A stretch of 64,000 nt of DNA, from positions 8,459,720 through 8,523,719 of the forward strand of contig NC_087080.1 in the NCBI RefSeq assembly GCF_026151205.1, given 5' to 3'. The notes below the pieces were generated by a model that had not been told where the DNA came from, searched no databases, and worked only from the letters and a program-made list of their open reading frames with translations. Below are positions 1-11,900 of this stretch, piece after piece (the stretch's first letter is position 1; each line of letters starts with the position of its first letter). The stretch is from Bolinopsis microptera (Eukaryota; Ctenophora; Tentaculata; Lobata; Bolinopsidae). A program made the position numbers and the translations under genes.

Positions 1-3000
1 GGAGGAGTAGTAGTTGGAGGGAGTAGTAGTTGGCGGAGTAGTAGTTGGAGGAGTAGTAGTTGGAGGAGTAGTAGTTGGAGGAGTAGTAGTTGGAGGAGTA
101 GTAGTTGGAGGAGTAGTAGTTGGAGGAGTAGTAGTTGGCGGAGTAGTAGTTGGAGGAGTAGTAGTTGGAGGAGTAGTAGTTGGAGGAGTAGTAGTTGGAG
201 GAGTAGTAGTTGGAGGAGTAGTAGTTGGAGGAGTAGTTGGAGGAGTAGTAGTTGGAGGAGTAGTAGTTGGAGGAGTAGTAGTTGGAGGAGTAGTAGTTGG
301 AGGAGTAGTAGTTGGAGGAGTAGTAGTTGGAGGAGTAGTAGTTGGAGGAGTAGTAGTTGGAGGAGGAGTAGTTGGAGGAGTAGTAGTTGGAGGAGTAGTA
401 GTTGGAGGAGTAGTAGTTGGAGGAGTAGTAGTTGGAGGAGTAGTAGTTGGAGGAGTAGTAGTTGGAGGAGTAGTAGTTGGAGGAGTAGTAGTTGGAGGAG
501 TAGTAGTTGGAGGAGTAGTAGTTGGAGGAGTAGTAGTTGGAGGAGTAGTAGTTGGAGGAGTAGTAGTTGGAGGAGTAGTAGTTGGAGGAGTAGTAGTTGG
601 AGGAGTAGTAGTTGGAGGAGTAGTAGTTGGAGGAGTAGTAGTTGGAGGAGTAGTAGTTGGAGGAGTAGTAGTTGGAGGAGTAGTAGTTGGAGGAGTAGTA
701 GTTGGAGGAGTAGTAGTTGGAGGAGTAGTAGTTGGAGGAGTAGTAGTTGGAGGAGTAGTAGTTGGAGGAGTAGTAGTTGGAGGAGTAGTAGTTGGAGGAG
801 TAGTAGTTGGAGGAGTAGTAGTTGGAGGAGTAGTAGTTGGAGGAGTAGTAGTTGGAGGAGTAGTAGTTGGAGGAGTAGTAGTTGGAGGAGTAGTAGTTGG
901 AGGAGTAGTAGTTGGAGGAGTAGTAGTTGGAGGAGTAGTAGTTGGAGGAGTAGTAGTAGTTGGAGGAGTAGTAGTTGGAGGAGTAGTAGTAGTTGGAGAG
1001 TAGTAGTTGGAGGAGTAGTAGTTGGAGGAGTAGTAGTAGTTGGAAGAGTAGTAGTTGGAGGAGTAGTAGTTGGAGGAGTAGTAGTTGGAGGAGAAGAAGT
1101 TGGAGGAGTAGTAGTTGGAGGAGTAGTAGTTGGAGGAGTAGTAGTTGGAGGAGTAGTAGTTGGAGGAGTAGTAGTAGTTGGAAGAGTAGTAGTTGGAGGA
1201 GTAGTAGTTGGAGGAGTAGTAGTAGTTGGAAGAGTAGTAGTTGGAGGAGTAGTAGTTGGAGGAGTAGTAGTTGGAGGAGTAGTAGTTGGAGGAGTAGTAG
1301 TTGGAGGAGTAGTAGCTGGAGGAGTAGTAGTTGGAGGAGTAGTAGTTGGAGGAGTAGTAGTAGTTGGAGGAGAAGTAGTTGGAGGAGTAGTAGTTGGAGG
1401 AGGAGTAGTTGGAGGAGTAGTAGTAGTTGGAGGAGTAGTAGTTGGAGGAGTAGTAGTTGGAGGAGTAGTAGTTGGAGGAGTAGTAGTTGGAGGAGTAGTA
1501 GTTGGAGGAGTAGTAGTTGGAGGAGTAGTAGTTGGAGGAGTAGTAGTTGGAGGAGTAGTAGTTGGAGGAGTAGTAGTTGGAGGAGAAGTAGTTGGAGGAG
1601 TAGTAGTTGGAGGAGTAGTAGTTGGAGGAGTAGTAGTTGGAGGAGTAGTAGTAGTTGGAGGAGTAGTAGTTGGAGGGGTAGTAGTTGGAGGAGTAGTAGT
1701 TGGAGGAGTAGTAGTTGGAGGAGTAGTAGTTGGAGGAGTAGTAGTAGTTGGAAGAGTAGTAGTTGGAGGAGTAGTAGTTGGAGGAGGAGTAGTTGGAGGA
1801 GTAGTAGTTGGAGGAGTAGTAGTTGGAGGAGTAGTAGTTGGAGGAGTAGTAGTTGGAGGAGTAGTAGTTGGAGGAGTAGTAGTTGGAGGAGTAGTAGTTG
1901 TAGGAGTAGTAGCTGGAGGAGTAGTAGCTGGAGGAGTAGTAGTTGGAGGAGTAGTAGTTGGAGGAGTAGTAGTTGGAGGAGTAGTAGTTGGAGGAGTAGT
2001 AGTTGGAGGAGTAGTAGTTGGAGGAGTAGTAGTTGGAGGAGTAGTAGTTGGAGGAGTAGTAGTTGGAAGAGTAGTAGTTGGAGGAGTAGTAGTTGGAGGA
2101 GTAGTAGTTGGAGGAGTAGTAGTTGGAGGAGTAGTAGTTGGAGGAGTAGTAGTTGGAGGAGTAGTAGTTGGAGGAGTAGTAGTTGGAGGAGTAGTAGTTG
2201 GAAGAGTAGTAGTTGGAGGAGTAGTAGTTGGAGGAGTAGTAGTTGGAGGAGTAGTAGTTGGAGGAGTAGTAGTTGGAGGAGTAGTAGTTGGAGGAGTAGT
2301 AGTTGGAGGAGTAGTAGTTGGAGGAGTAGTAGTTGTAGGAGTAGTAGCTGGAGGAGTAGTAGCTGGAGGAGTAGTAGTTGGAGGAGTAGTAGTTGGAGGA
2401 GTAGTAGTTGGAGGAGTAGTAGTTGGAGGAGTAGTAGTTGGAGGAGGAGTAGTTGGAGGAGTAGTAGTTGGAGGAGTAGTAGTTGGAGGAGTAGTAGTTG
2501 GAGGAGTAGTAGTTGGAGGAGTAGTAGTTGGAAGAGTAGTAGTTGGAGGAGTAGTAGTAGTTGGCGGAGTAGTAGTTGGAGGAGTAGTAGTTGGAGGAGT
2601 AGTAGTTGGAGGAGTAGTAGTTGGAGGAGTAGTAGTTGGAGGAGTAGTAGTTGGAGGAGTAGTAGTAGTTGGCGGAGTAGTAGTTGGAGGAGTAGTAGTT
2701 GGAGGAGTAGTAGTTGGAGGAGGATTAGTTGGCGGAGTAGTAGTTGGAGGAGTAGTAGTTGGAGGAGTAGTAGTTGGAGGAGTAGTAGTTGGAGGAGTAG
2801 TAGTTGGCGGAGTAGTAGTTGGAGGAGTAGTAGTTGGAGGAGTAGTAGTTGGAGGAGGAGTAGTTGGAGGAGTAGTAGTTGGAGGAGTAGTAGTTGGAGG
2901 AGGAGTAGTTGGAGGAGTAGTAGTTGGAGGAGTAGTAGTTGGCGGAGTAGTAGTTGGAAGAGTAGTAGTTGGAGGAGTAGTAGTTGGAGGAGTAGTAGTT

Positions 3001-6000
3001 GGAGGAGTAGTAGTTGGAGGAGAAGTAGTTGGAGGAGTAGTAGTTGGAGGAGTAGTAGTTGGAGGAGTAGTAGTTGGAGGAGTAGTAGTTGGAGGAGTAG
3101 TAGTTGGAGGAGTAGTAGTTGGAGGAGTAGTAGTTGGAGGAGTAGTAGTTGGAGGAGTAGTAGTTGGAGGAGTAGTAGTTGGAGGAGTAGTAGTTGGAGG
3201 AGGAGTAGTTGGAGGAGAAGTAGTTGGAGGAGTAGTAGTTGGAGGAGAAGTAGTTGGAGGAGTAGTAGTTGGCGGAGTAGTAGTTGGCGGAGTAGTAGTT
3301 GGAGGAGTAGTAGTTGGAGGAGTAGTAGTTGGAGGAGTAGTAGTTGGAGGAGGAGTAGTTGGAGGAGTAGTAGTTGGAGGAGTAGTAGTTGGAGGAGTAG
3401 TAGTTTGAGGAGTAGTAGTTGGAGGAGTAGTAGTTGGAGGAGTAGTAGTTGGAGGAGTAGTAGTTGGAGGAGAAGTAGTTGGAGGAGTAGTAGTTGGAGG
3501 AGTAGTAGTTGGAGGAGTAGTAGTAGTTGGAAGAGTAGTAGTTGGAGGAGTAGTAGTTGGAGGAGTAGTAGTTGGAGGAGTAGTAGTTGGAGGAGTAGTA
3601 GTTGGAGGAGTAGTAGTAGTTGGAGTAGTAGTAGTTGGAGTAGTAGTAGTAGTTGGAAGAGTAGTAGTTGGAGGAGTAGTAGTTGGAGGAGTAGTAGTAG
3701 TTGGAAGAGTAGTAGTTGGAGGAGTAGTAGTTGGAGGAGTAGTAGTTGGAGGAGAAGAAGTTGGAGGAGTAGTAGTTGGAGGAGTAGTAGTTGGAGGAGT
3801 AGTAGTTGGAGGAGTAGTAGTTGGAGGAGTAGTAGTAGTTGGAAGAGTAGTAGTTGGAGGAGTAGTAGTTGGAGGAGTAGTAGTAGTTGGAAGAGTAGTA
3901 GTTGGAGGAGTAGTAGTTGGAGGAGTAGTAGTTGGAGGAGTAGTAGTTGGAGGAGTAGTAGTTGGAGGAGTAGTAGCTGGAGGAGTAGTAGTTGGAGGAG
4001 TAGTAGTTGGAGGAGTAGTAGTAGTTGGAGGAGAAGTAGTTGGAGGAGTAGTAGTTGGAGGAGGAGTAGTTGGAGGAGTAGTAGTAGTTGGAGGAGTAGT
4101 AGTTGGAGGAGTAGTAGTTGGAGGAGTAGTAGTTGGAGGAGTAGTAGTTGGAGGAGTAGTAGTTGGAGGAGTAGTAGTTGGAGGAGTAGTAGTTGGAGGA
4201 GTAGTAGTTGGAGGAGTAGTAGTTGGAGGAGTAGTAGTTGGAGGAGAAGTAGTTGGAGGAGTAGTAGTTGGAGGAGTAGTAGTTGGAGGAGTAGTAGTTG
4301 GAGGAGTAGTAGTAGTTGGAGGAGTAGTAGTTGGAGGGGTAGTAGTTGGAGGAGTAGTAGTTGGAGGAGTAGTAGTTGGAGGAGTAGTAGTTGGAGGAGT
4401 AGTAGTAGTTGGAAGAGTAGTAGTTGGAGGAGTAGTAGTTGGAGGAGGAGTAGTTGGAGGAGTAGTAGTTGGAGGAGTAGTAGTTGGAGGAGTAGTAGTT
4501 GGAGGAGTAGTAGTTGGAGGAGTAGTAGTTGGAGGAGTAGTAGTTGGAGGAGTAGTAGTTGTAGGAGTAGTAGCTGGAGGAGTAGTAGCTGGAGGAGTAG
4601 TAGTTGGAGGAGTAGTAGTTGGAGGAGTAGTAGTTGGAGGAGTAGTAGTTGGAGGAGTAGTAGTTGGAGGAGGAGTAGTTGGAGGAGTAGTAGTTGGAGG
4701 AGTAGTAGTTGGAGGAGTAGTAGTTGGAGGAGTAGTAGTTGGAGGAGTAGTAGTTGGAAGAGTAGTAGTTGGAGGAGTAGTAGTAGTTGGCGGAGTAGTA
4801 GTTGGAGGAGTAGTAGTTGGAGGAGTAGTAGTTGGAGGAGTAGTAGTTGGAGGAGTAGTAGTTGGAGGAGTAGTAGTTGGAGGAGTAGTAGTAGTTGGCG
4901 GAGTAGTAGTTGGAGGAGTAGTAGTTGGAGGAGTAGTAGTTGGAGGAGGATTAGTTGGCGGAGTAGTAGTTGGAGGAGTAGTAGTTGGAGGAGTAGTAGT
5001 TGTAGGAGTAGTAGCTGGAGGAGTAGTAGCTGGAGGAGTAGTAGTTGGAGGAGTAGTAGTTGGAGGAGTAGTAGTTGGAGGAGTAGTAGTTGGAGGAGTA
5101 GTAGTTGGAGGAGGAGTAGTTGGAGGAGTAGTAGTTGGAGGAGTAGTAGTTGGAGGAGTAGTAGTTGGAGGAGTAGTAGTTGGAGGAGTAGTAGTTGGAA
5201 GAGTAGTAGTTGGAGGAGTAGTAGTAGTTGGCGGAGTAGTAGTTGGAGGAGTAGTAGTTGGAGGAGTAGTAGTTGGAGGAGTAGTAGTTGGAGGAGTAGT
5301 AGTTGGAGGAGTAGTAGTTGGAGGAGTAGTAGTAGTTGGCGGAGTAGTAGTTGGAGGAGTAGTAGTTGGAGGAGTAGTAGTTGGAGGAGGATTAGTTGGC
5401 GGAGTAGTAGTTGGAGGAGTAGTAGTTGGAGGAGTAGTAGTTGGAGGAGTAGTAGTTGGAGGAGTAGTAGTTGGCGGAGTAGTAGTTGGAGGAGTAGTAG
5501 TTGGAGGAGTAGTAGTTGGAGGAGGAGTAGTTGGAGGAGTAGTAGTTGGAGGAGTAGTAGTTGGAGGAGGAGTAGTTGGAGGAGTAGTAGTTGGAGGAGT
5601 AGTAGTTGGCGGAGTAGTAGTTGGAAGAGTAGTAGTTGGAGGAGTAGTAGTTGGCGGAGTAGTAGTTGGAGGAGGAGTAGTTGGAGGAGTAGTAGTTGGA
5701 GGAGTAGTAGTTGGAGGAGTAGTAGTTGGAGGAGTAGTAGTTGGAGGAGTAGTAGTTGGAGGAGAAGTAGTTGGAGGAGGAGTAGTTGGAGGAGTAGTAG
5801 TTGGAGGAGTAGTAGTTGGAGGAGTAGTAGTTGGAGGAGTAGTAGTTGGAGGAGTAGTAGTTGGAGGAGTAGTAGTTGGAGGAGTAGTAGTTGGAGGAGT
5901 AGTAGTTGGAGGAGTAGTAGTTGGAAGAGTAGTAGTTGGAGGAGTAGTAGTTGGAGGAGTAGTAGTTGGAGGAGTAGTAGTTGGAGGAGTAGTAGTTGGA

Positions 6001-7081
6001 GGAGTAGTAGTTGGAGGAGTAGTAGTTGGAGGAGTAGTAGTTGGAGGAGTAGTAGTTGTAGGAGTAGTAGCTGGAGGAGTAGTAGCTGGAGGAGTAGTAG
6101 TTGGAGGAGTAGTAGTTGGAGGAGTAGTAGTTGGAGGAGTAGTAGTTGGAGGAGTAGTAGTTGGAGGAGGAGTAGTTGGAGGAGTAGTAGTTGGAGGAGT
6201 AGTAGTTGGAGGAGTAGTAGTTGGAGGAGTAGTAGTTGGAGGAGTAGTAGTTGGAAGAGTAGTAGTTGGAGGAGTAGTAGTAGTTGGCGGAGTAGTAGTT
6301 GGAGGAGTAGTAGTTGGAGGAGTAGTAGTTGGAGGAGTAGTAGTTGGAGGAGTAGTAGTTGGAGGAGTAGTAGTTGGAGGAGTAGTAGTAGTTGGCGGAG
6401 TAGTAGTTGGAGGAGTAGTAGTTGGAGGAGTAGTAGTTGGAGGAGGATTAGTTGGCGGAGTAGTAGTTGGAGGAGTAGTAGTTGGAGGAGTAGTAGTTGG
6501 AGGAGTAGTAGTTGGAGGAGTAGTAGTTGGCGGAGTAGTAGTTGGAGGAGTAGTAGTTGGAGGAGTAGTAGTTGGAGGAGGAGTAGTTGGAGGAGTAGTA
6601 GTTGGAGGAGTAGTAGTTGGAGGAGGAGTAGTTGGAGGAGTAGTAGTTGGAGGAGTAGTAGTTGGCGGAGTAGTAGTTGGAAGAGTAGTAGTTGGAGGAG
6701 TAGTAGTTGGCGGAGTAGTAGTTGGAGGAGGAGTAGTTGGAGGAGTAGTAGTTGGAGGAGTAGTAGTTGGAGGAGTAGTAGTTGGAGGAGTAGTAGTTGG
6801 AGGAGTAGTAGTTGGAGGAGAAGTAGTTGGAGGAGGAGTAGTTGGAGGAGTAGTAGTTGGAGGAGTAGTAGTTGGAGGAGTAGTAGTTGGAGGAGTAGTA
6901 GTAGTTGGCGGAGTAGTAGTTGGAGGAGTAGTAGTTGGAGGAGTAGTAGTTGGAGGAGTAGTAGTAGTTGGCGGAGTAGTAGTTGGAGGAGTAGTAGTTG
7001 GAGGAGTAGTAGTTGGAGGAGTAGTAGTTGGAGGAGTAGTAGTTGGAGGAGGAGTAGTTGGCGGAGTAGTAGTTGGAGGAG
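1..7081. repeat. 15-bp minisatellite array, about 470 units
   Basis: The unit is GGAGTAGTAGTTGGA. Units of 12 bp (one AGT lost) and 18 bp (one AGT gained) are mixed in, and scattered variants include GGAAGAG, GGAGAAG, GGCGG, AGCTGG and TTGTAGG. Because almost all length changes are multiples of three, the array stays open on both strands. The + strand reads Ser-Ser-Ser-Trp-Arg from 993 onward and Val/Gly before it, with one single-base loss near 993. The - strand reads Pro-Thr-Thr-Thr-Pro. The array starts at or before the window edge and ends sharply at 7081. It is best annotated as satellite DNA; coding on the - strand is possible but unproven. Confidence 0.97.
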
Positions 7082-8076
7082 TCCTAACTCTCCTCACGTC
7101 CGTAAATGGAGTTTTCTTTGTATCATATAAGTATGTACTATAATATACAATACATAAGCTAATCAATGAAATAATTCATTATGTAAACCAAGTAACGAAC
7201 TATCTAAACTAGAATATTAAACGGAGTTAACATCCATGGTATTCTCACTAGAGAACAGGATAAAAAGCGGGATTGGAGCGAAACCTGCTGTCAATAGAGC
7301 AGTTTTCCTTTTAGTTGAAGTTTATCCAGATCAAATTACATGATCATTTCAATTTTTAATGAATCTACCTTTAAATTTCCTCAATTCATCATCGTATGGG
7401 CCAATTTAGGCACTATAATTCCTGTTGCACTCGGACAACTGAACCTAATCTTGACTTTTCGTAGACAAGGTAGCTTGGGAAACCCAATCAGTCTACCCAG
7501 TTAACTTTGAAACGGCAACTGAACCCAATCGTCAATATCAATCTAGAGATAATTTTACAACCGGAGAAATCGTGACAATTAAACAGGTTTTCAAATGTAG
7601 CTCTAGTTTAGCTGTTCCCTGGTTTCTACTGCTATAATTTCGGAGACAAAACAGAGACAATATTTCAGTAATTTATATTTGAATTGGTAATTGTAATATA
7701 TGATAAATTAATAATCATTACTTAAAATATCTCAGGATAGTGTCCAAAGCACTATAAAGAGAGTTCATAAGCACCTGCTTTGATTTATTCATTGAAATTG
7801 AAGTTTTAAAATCTCAAATTTGAAACACATGTTCCTGAGATCAACATTTTGCTCCTTACTCTTTTTTTTGACGTCAACTGTAGACAATTTCGTGAATTGC
7901 ACTCATTAAATTGTTAACCTTGTATCTCAGCTTTCGAGTGGAAGATCAAAACATACAATATATACTTTTAGTTACATATTATTTAGGACAATACCTTGCA
8001 GAACACGTCATGTGCCAGGTTACAAGGTCTCAAGTTTTAAATTGTAAAACAAGATTAGTTTATCAACTCTTGTCTC
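7082..8076. other. Intergenic stretch, no gene seen
   Basis: This is AT-rich unique sequence between the minisatellite and the sulfotransferase stop codon. The only ORF, at 7911-8111, has no recognisable domain and overlaps the 3' end of the sulfotransferase gene on the other strand. It probably contains the 3' UTR of that gene. Confidence 0.6.
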
Positions 8077-9120
8077 TTATTCGTCATTTTCACTGTCAGT
8101 GTAATAATTAGGAAATGGAAAGTTTGGATCGCTAAAGTTGCTGTAATCAAGGAGCTTGAAATCCCATTTATAAATTTCATAAAACTTGTCTACCAGTTCC
8201 TTATCCAATGTAGAAAATAGTTCCCTTGCTTTTACTACTGATGTCTGTAATCTTGGATCACTTTGTCTGTCATAAGATCCTGGCAAAGGAATTTCTATTC
8301 CCACTTTCTTGAAGAACTCAGTGGACATTTGTTCCGCAAACTCCATCGGTAAAATATAGTCATATCGGACTTTGTCCACCACTAAAAACCTGTGTTGAGG
8401 AATGAAATGTGGATCTGTCAGGATTTTCTCGTTTCCTTTTACTGTATACCTTACATACTCCTCGAACGTTGGAGTTACTATCCCGGTTTCTATTAAATGC
8501 ACTAGTTTGTTAAGAGAGATGTGAGTGACATCCCGCTCGGATTGTAGGATCGCCAACTGAAGTTTTGGCAAAGTGTTTCCTTGTGTTTTCTCGCTGGATA
8601 ATTTCTGTCTGTATCCAGAAACAGCTCTAACCCAAGGGTTTCTCAATGCCACAATACTGGTCGCTGTGTTGATCTTCTCGTCGTATTTTCCTTTCCATAT
8701 TATAGCAAAATTAGGAAGTCTGTAAGGAAATGAAAGTTCACTGTGTACATCAGGCAGATACTCAAGTCGACTTTGTAGTACGCCCTCTGCTTGTAGGAAG
8801 AGTTCTTTCCAGTGCGAACACCCTGTTTTAGGTATTCCCGTGAAAATTATGTTAATATTGGGGAAATAATACGTTTGATTGACTGAGGTATGAATCCAGT
8901 CAGATGGCGGCTGGTAGGTACTGTACAGTTCATCATAGAATCGGTTTAACTGTTCTTTTAACCACTCTTGAGATGGGATCTCGTAATCAATCATGGATGA
9001 AACTGCTCTTAAATTGAGCTCGAACTTTGTCTTTATGATTTCCAGATAAAGTATCGAAAAAAAAGAACAAAAAGCAATCGAAATAAAAATAGATTTGTAA
9101 AATTTTGACGAGACCATCAA
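8077..9120 (-). CDS. Carbohydrate sulfotransferase, HNK-1/CHST family
   Basis: This is a 347-residue intronless ORF. Residues 9-27 form a single hydrophobic anchor after a short cytoplasmic tail, giving the type II topology of Golgi enzymes. Residues 96-107 (IPKTGCSHWKEL) match the 5'-phosphosulfate loop, and residues 160-173 (RNPWVRAVSGYRQK) match the 3'-phosphate motif that binds the donor PAPS. A DPHFIPQHR stretch near residue 240 matches the conserved substrate-side motif of the Sulfotransfer_2 family, which covers the HNK-1, chondroitin and dermatan sulfotransferases. It should move sulfate from PAPS onto a glycan in the Golgi lumen; the acceptor sugar cannot be told from sequence. The length is normal for the family, and single-exon genes are common in it. 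The start is chosen because the anchor follows it directly. Confidence 0.9.
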   Translation of the reverse strand: MMVSSKFYKSIFISIAFCSFFSILYLEIIKTKFELNLRAVSSMIDYEIPSQEWLKEQLNRFYDELYSTYQPPSDWIHTSVNQTYYFPNINIIFTGIPKTGCSHWKELFLQAEGVLQSRLEYLPDVHSELSFPYRLPNFAIIWKGKYDEKINTATSIVALRNPWVRAVSGYRQKLSSEKTQGNTLPKLQLAILQSERDVTHISLNKLVHLIETGIVTPTFEEYVRYTVKGNEKILTDPHFIPQHRFLVVDKVRYDYILPMEFAEQMSTEFFKKVGIEIPLPGSYDRQSDPRLQTSVVKARELFSTLDKELVDKFYEIYKWDFKLLDYSNFSDPNFPFPNYYTDSENDE

Positions 9121-9535
9121 TAAACGTGAACGTTAACGAGAATATAAGAGTAATCTGTAATTATACACAATGTCTATACTGGCTAATATTGTCCAATCCA
9201 CCGTACCATCTTCAAATGATGTGCCCATGTGTTTTTGTTCATAAGTATTGAATTTCGGTCGTTAATTTTTATAGTTATTGACCGAACCGCAAGCGAAAGG
9301 AGTATTTACGGTACACAACCACTTAGATTAGTTACATTATAATACAACTGCAGTTGTGTTAGTAGCAGAACCGTTATTGCACTATTCACACTCTGACATC
9401 TATACTTTATAGTGTTCTGTTTTACAAATGTAACGTACAATACTTTTACTCTCTGGGGCACCACAACTATTACACCTCATCACTCGCGTGTTTTACTATA
9501 TTCCTACCCATTCTTCCATTTCTATATTAATTACC

Positions 9536-9627
9536 TTTTGATGATAGTTGGTAACGAAGTGAGAGTTTCCACTCAGTGTTATAACACTGAGTGGAAACTC
9601 TCACTTCGTCACCAACTATCATCAAAA
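9536..9627. repeat. 92-bp near-perfect palindrome with no spacer
   Basis: Two 46-bp arms meet at an axis between 9581 and 9582 and differ at a single position (TTGGTAACG against TTGGTGACG). There is no spacer, so it could extrude a cruciform or form a long RNA hairpin. No target-site duplication is obvious. It may be a minimal fold-back element or the product of a palindromic rearrangement. Confidence 0.95.
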
Positions 9628-10449
9628 TATATGATCGACCCACTCATAAGAGCGAAGAAAGATTACCAATTAATTGGTAATTAACACTTATTATATTCGC
9701 TATATCTTTCACGACATTAAAACACGTGATGTTACCTCATGTTCTCCTTTTCTTTACTTGTTTTATTATTTAATTAATAAATCAATTAATTATCTAATCC
9801 AAAGGTTGTTGTATAAAAAGTTGTTCTCTTTTATATTTTGAACACATTGGTTCAATCTAGAACCTTCTACAACATTCAGAAGTCGTTTTATTAGCGGAGA
9901 TTCAATGTGGTAAAAAGTGATAAATAGTGGTTATTCTTTACGAGTTTCGAAAATTTTACAAGTCCAAAATATTGAAGGTGAAAAATTTTATAAAAATTAG
10001 TTCATTATACGTGGAATGTAATTGTGAAAATTTTTTATGAAAATATATTTTTGAAATATTTGAAAATTTATTAATTATTTAATTAATTAATTAAACAATT
10101 TATTTTTGAAAAAGTTGTTGAAGAAAAAGTTGTTCTTCTTTGTTTTTTTAAAAACACAATGCTTTAAACTAGAATCTTCTAGGATATTCAGAACGTGACT
10201 TATTTGCAGAAAACCAAAGTGGTAAAAAAGGTGGTAAAAAAGTGGTAATTGTGGATTTTCCTGAAGTCGAGGATTTTGGGAGCTCTCTGGAATGATTCCT
10301 TGGACCTGTCCCGATCATATCCCGTTAAAATCGCTTTGTTGCGAATTTTGTCCGACAAAGGCTTAAATTAGGACGGATTTGACTGTACTAGTTTAAACTT
10401 CCTCACCTGTGACCTGTCTACGCAGAGTCACTAAATATAGGAAAATTGA

Positions 10450-10493
10450 GACCTTAAGAGCTTAAGGGGGTGAACCCCCACCCCCTTAAGGTC
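10450..10493. repeat. GC-rich double hairpin
   Basis: GACCTTAAG at 10450-10458 pairs with CTTAAGGTC at 10485-10493. An alternative, stronger stem pairs CTTAAGGGGGTG (10461-10472) with CACCCCCTTAAG (10479-10490) across a 6-base loop. No T-run or gene end is associated with it, and its function is unknown. Confidence 0.7.
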
Positions 10494-11900
10494 TTCCGTA
10501 AGGGCTGCGATCACCTTCAGATTGCAATTTGGTGGAAAGGAAAATAAGACGGTAAATCGGGTTTTTGATGTTAGAGTCCCAGTCGGCTCTTTGCTTGTAG
10601 AATAAACTGGAATGTTGGGCAAAGTTGATCGTATCCCAGCATGTGTATATATAATAAGTAAAGTACATATTATATAGATGAGCTTGACCAAGCGTTCTTG
10701 GTAGACATATGAAGAAGCGTAGGGTGCTCACTAAATTTATTGCTAATTGAGCTATTAATTAATTGCTAATTAAGATGTTAATTTCAGGGGGAGCAGGTAT
10801 CTGGACACCCTCACGGTGTTCTGTAGTCGATACTTGAAACGGAATTCAATTTATTCTGCTATCTACCACTGCTCCAAACAGATAAACTCTGATGAGGTTT
10901 GATTAAACGCAATTAATGGAGTTATTTGGATGGTTTCCCTATTGGAATTATACTAATAGCTTATTAGTATAGATTGTTAAGAGGCAAATATTCGCCAAGA
11001 AACTGAAATACTTAAATTGAAAGAGCTTGAGAGCATGTTCTATTTTACAGGGTGTTTCATAAATAGTGTCCTTTTTTGATTTATTGTCAAATTTAGTACA
11101 ATGAAAAAACCTTTCAAATTTTAAGAATCGTCCCTTTAAATCTAATTTGTTTCTAAAGTTCTTTCTGTCCCCAACAAGTTAACTGCTCAGGGAGAGGTAG
11201 ATAAGGAGATCGTATCTTCCAGTGATGCGTCAGGGGAGGAATTGTTTAGCTTCGGTTGTCAGAGATATGAGGATCCTTTAACTATCGCAGGTTGTACAAT
11301 ATATATATCGAACTGCTGCACTTAAGATAGGATTATTGGTGGGTTTAAAAGGATCGATTTTTTCCTTTTCACCCTTTTGAAAAAAGGCAATAGTGAAAGG
11401 TTACGAATGGACGTTTTTGCAGAAAAACGTGGATTTTGGGGATTGCAGTAGGTGGGTCAAATATATGTCGTGTTGCTTCCGTTCGTTACCATGTCAACTT
11501 GCCGCGCACACGCGCGCGAGGATTGCTTGCGGAGATGTGGTGTATAGCTAGTCTGTGGTCAATGAATGCGCGGCGCACGAGCGTATTTTAATGTATACTA
11601 GTAATGTATAATATTTTGTAATAAGCCCAACTTGAACGTGGCACGCGTAGTGTATTGATGTTTCAATATTATTATTATAAGGTGAGCTGATTAGAGCTTA
11701 TATTAATAGTTATAGTGAAATGGAAATCTAGCGTCCGCCAAGACGAAACAACGGGCGCAATTCTTGTTCCTTTTCTGATCCGAATTTTAAAAACAAAATC
11801 TTGAGCTGGCCCGTGCTGCGCTGTTATGGTACTGAACTTAAGAAGTCATAAGTTCAGTTTTTATCACGGTTTGTTAACCTTAATTAAGTAATTATTACAG

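Larger units (their letters stand above)
9121..11900. other. Intergenic stretch with palindromes, no supported gene
   Basis: This stretch is AT-rich. The ORFs at 9412-9684 and 10431-10731 are short, lack domains, and run through palindromes or a hairpin. Degenerate TTAATTAA runs lie at 9770-9790 and 10070-10095. A perfect 18-bp palindrome (TTACCAATTAATTGGTAA) lies at 9663-9680. Upstream exons of the gene that begins to be visible at 11901 must lie here or be very short, but I could not identify them. Confidence 0.5.

Noticed and set aside
993-7130. 2045-residue + strand ORF repeating SSSWR, and the VVVGG ORF before it
   Set aside because: Open only because the satellite unit is a multiple of three and contains no stop. 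The composition (about 20% Trp) is implausible and there is no start or domain outside the repeat.
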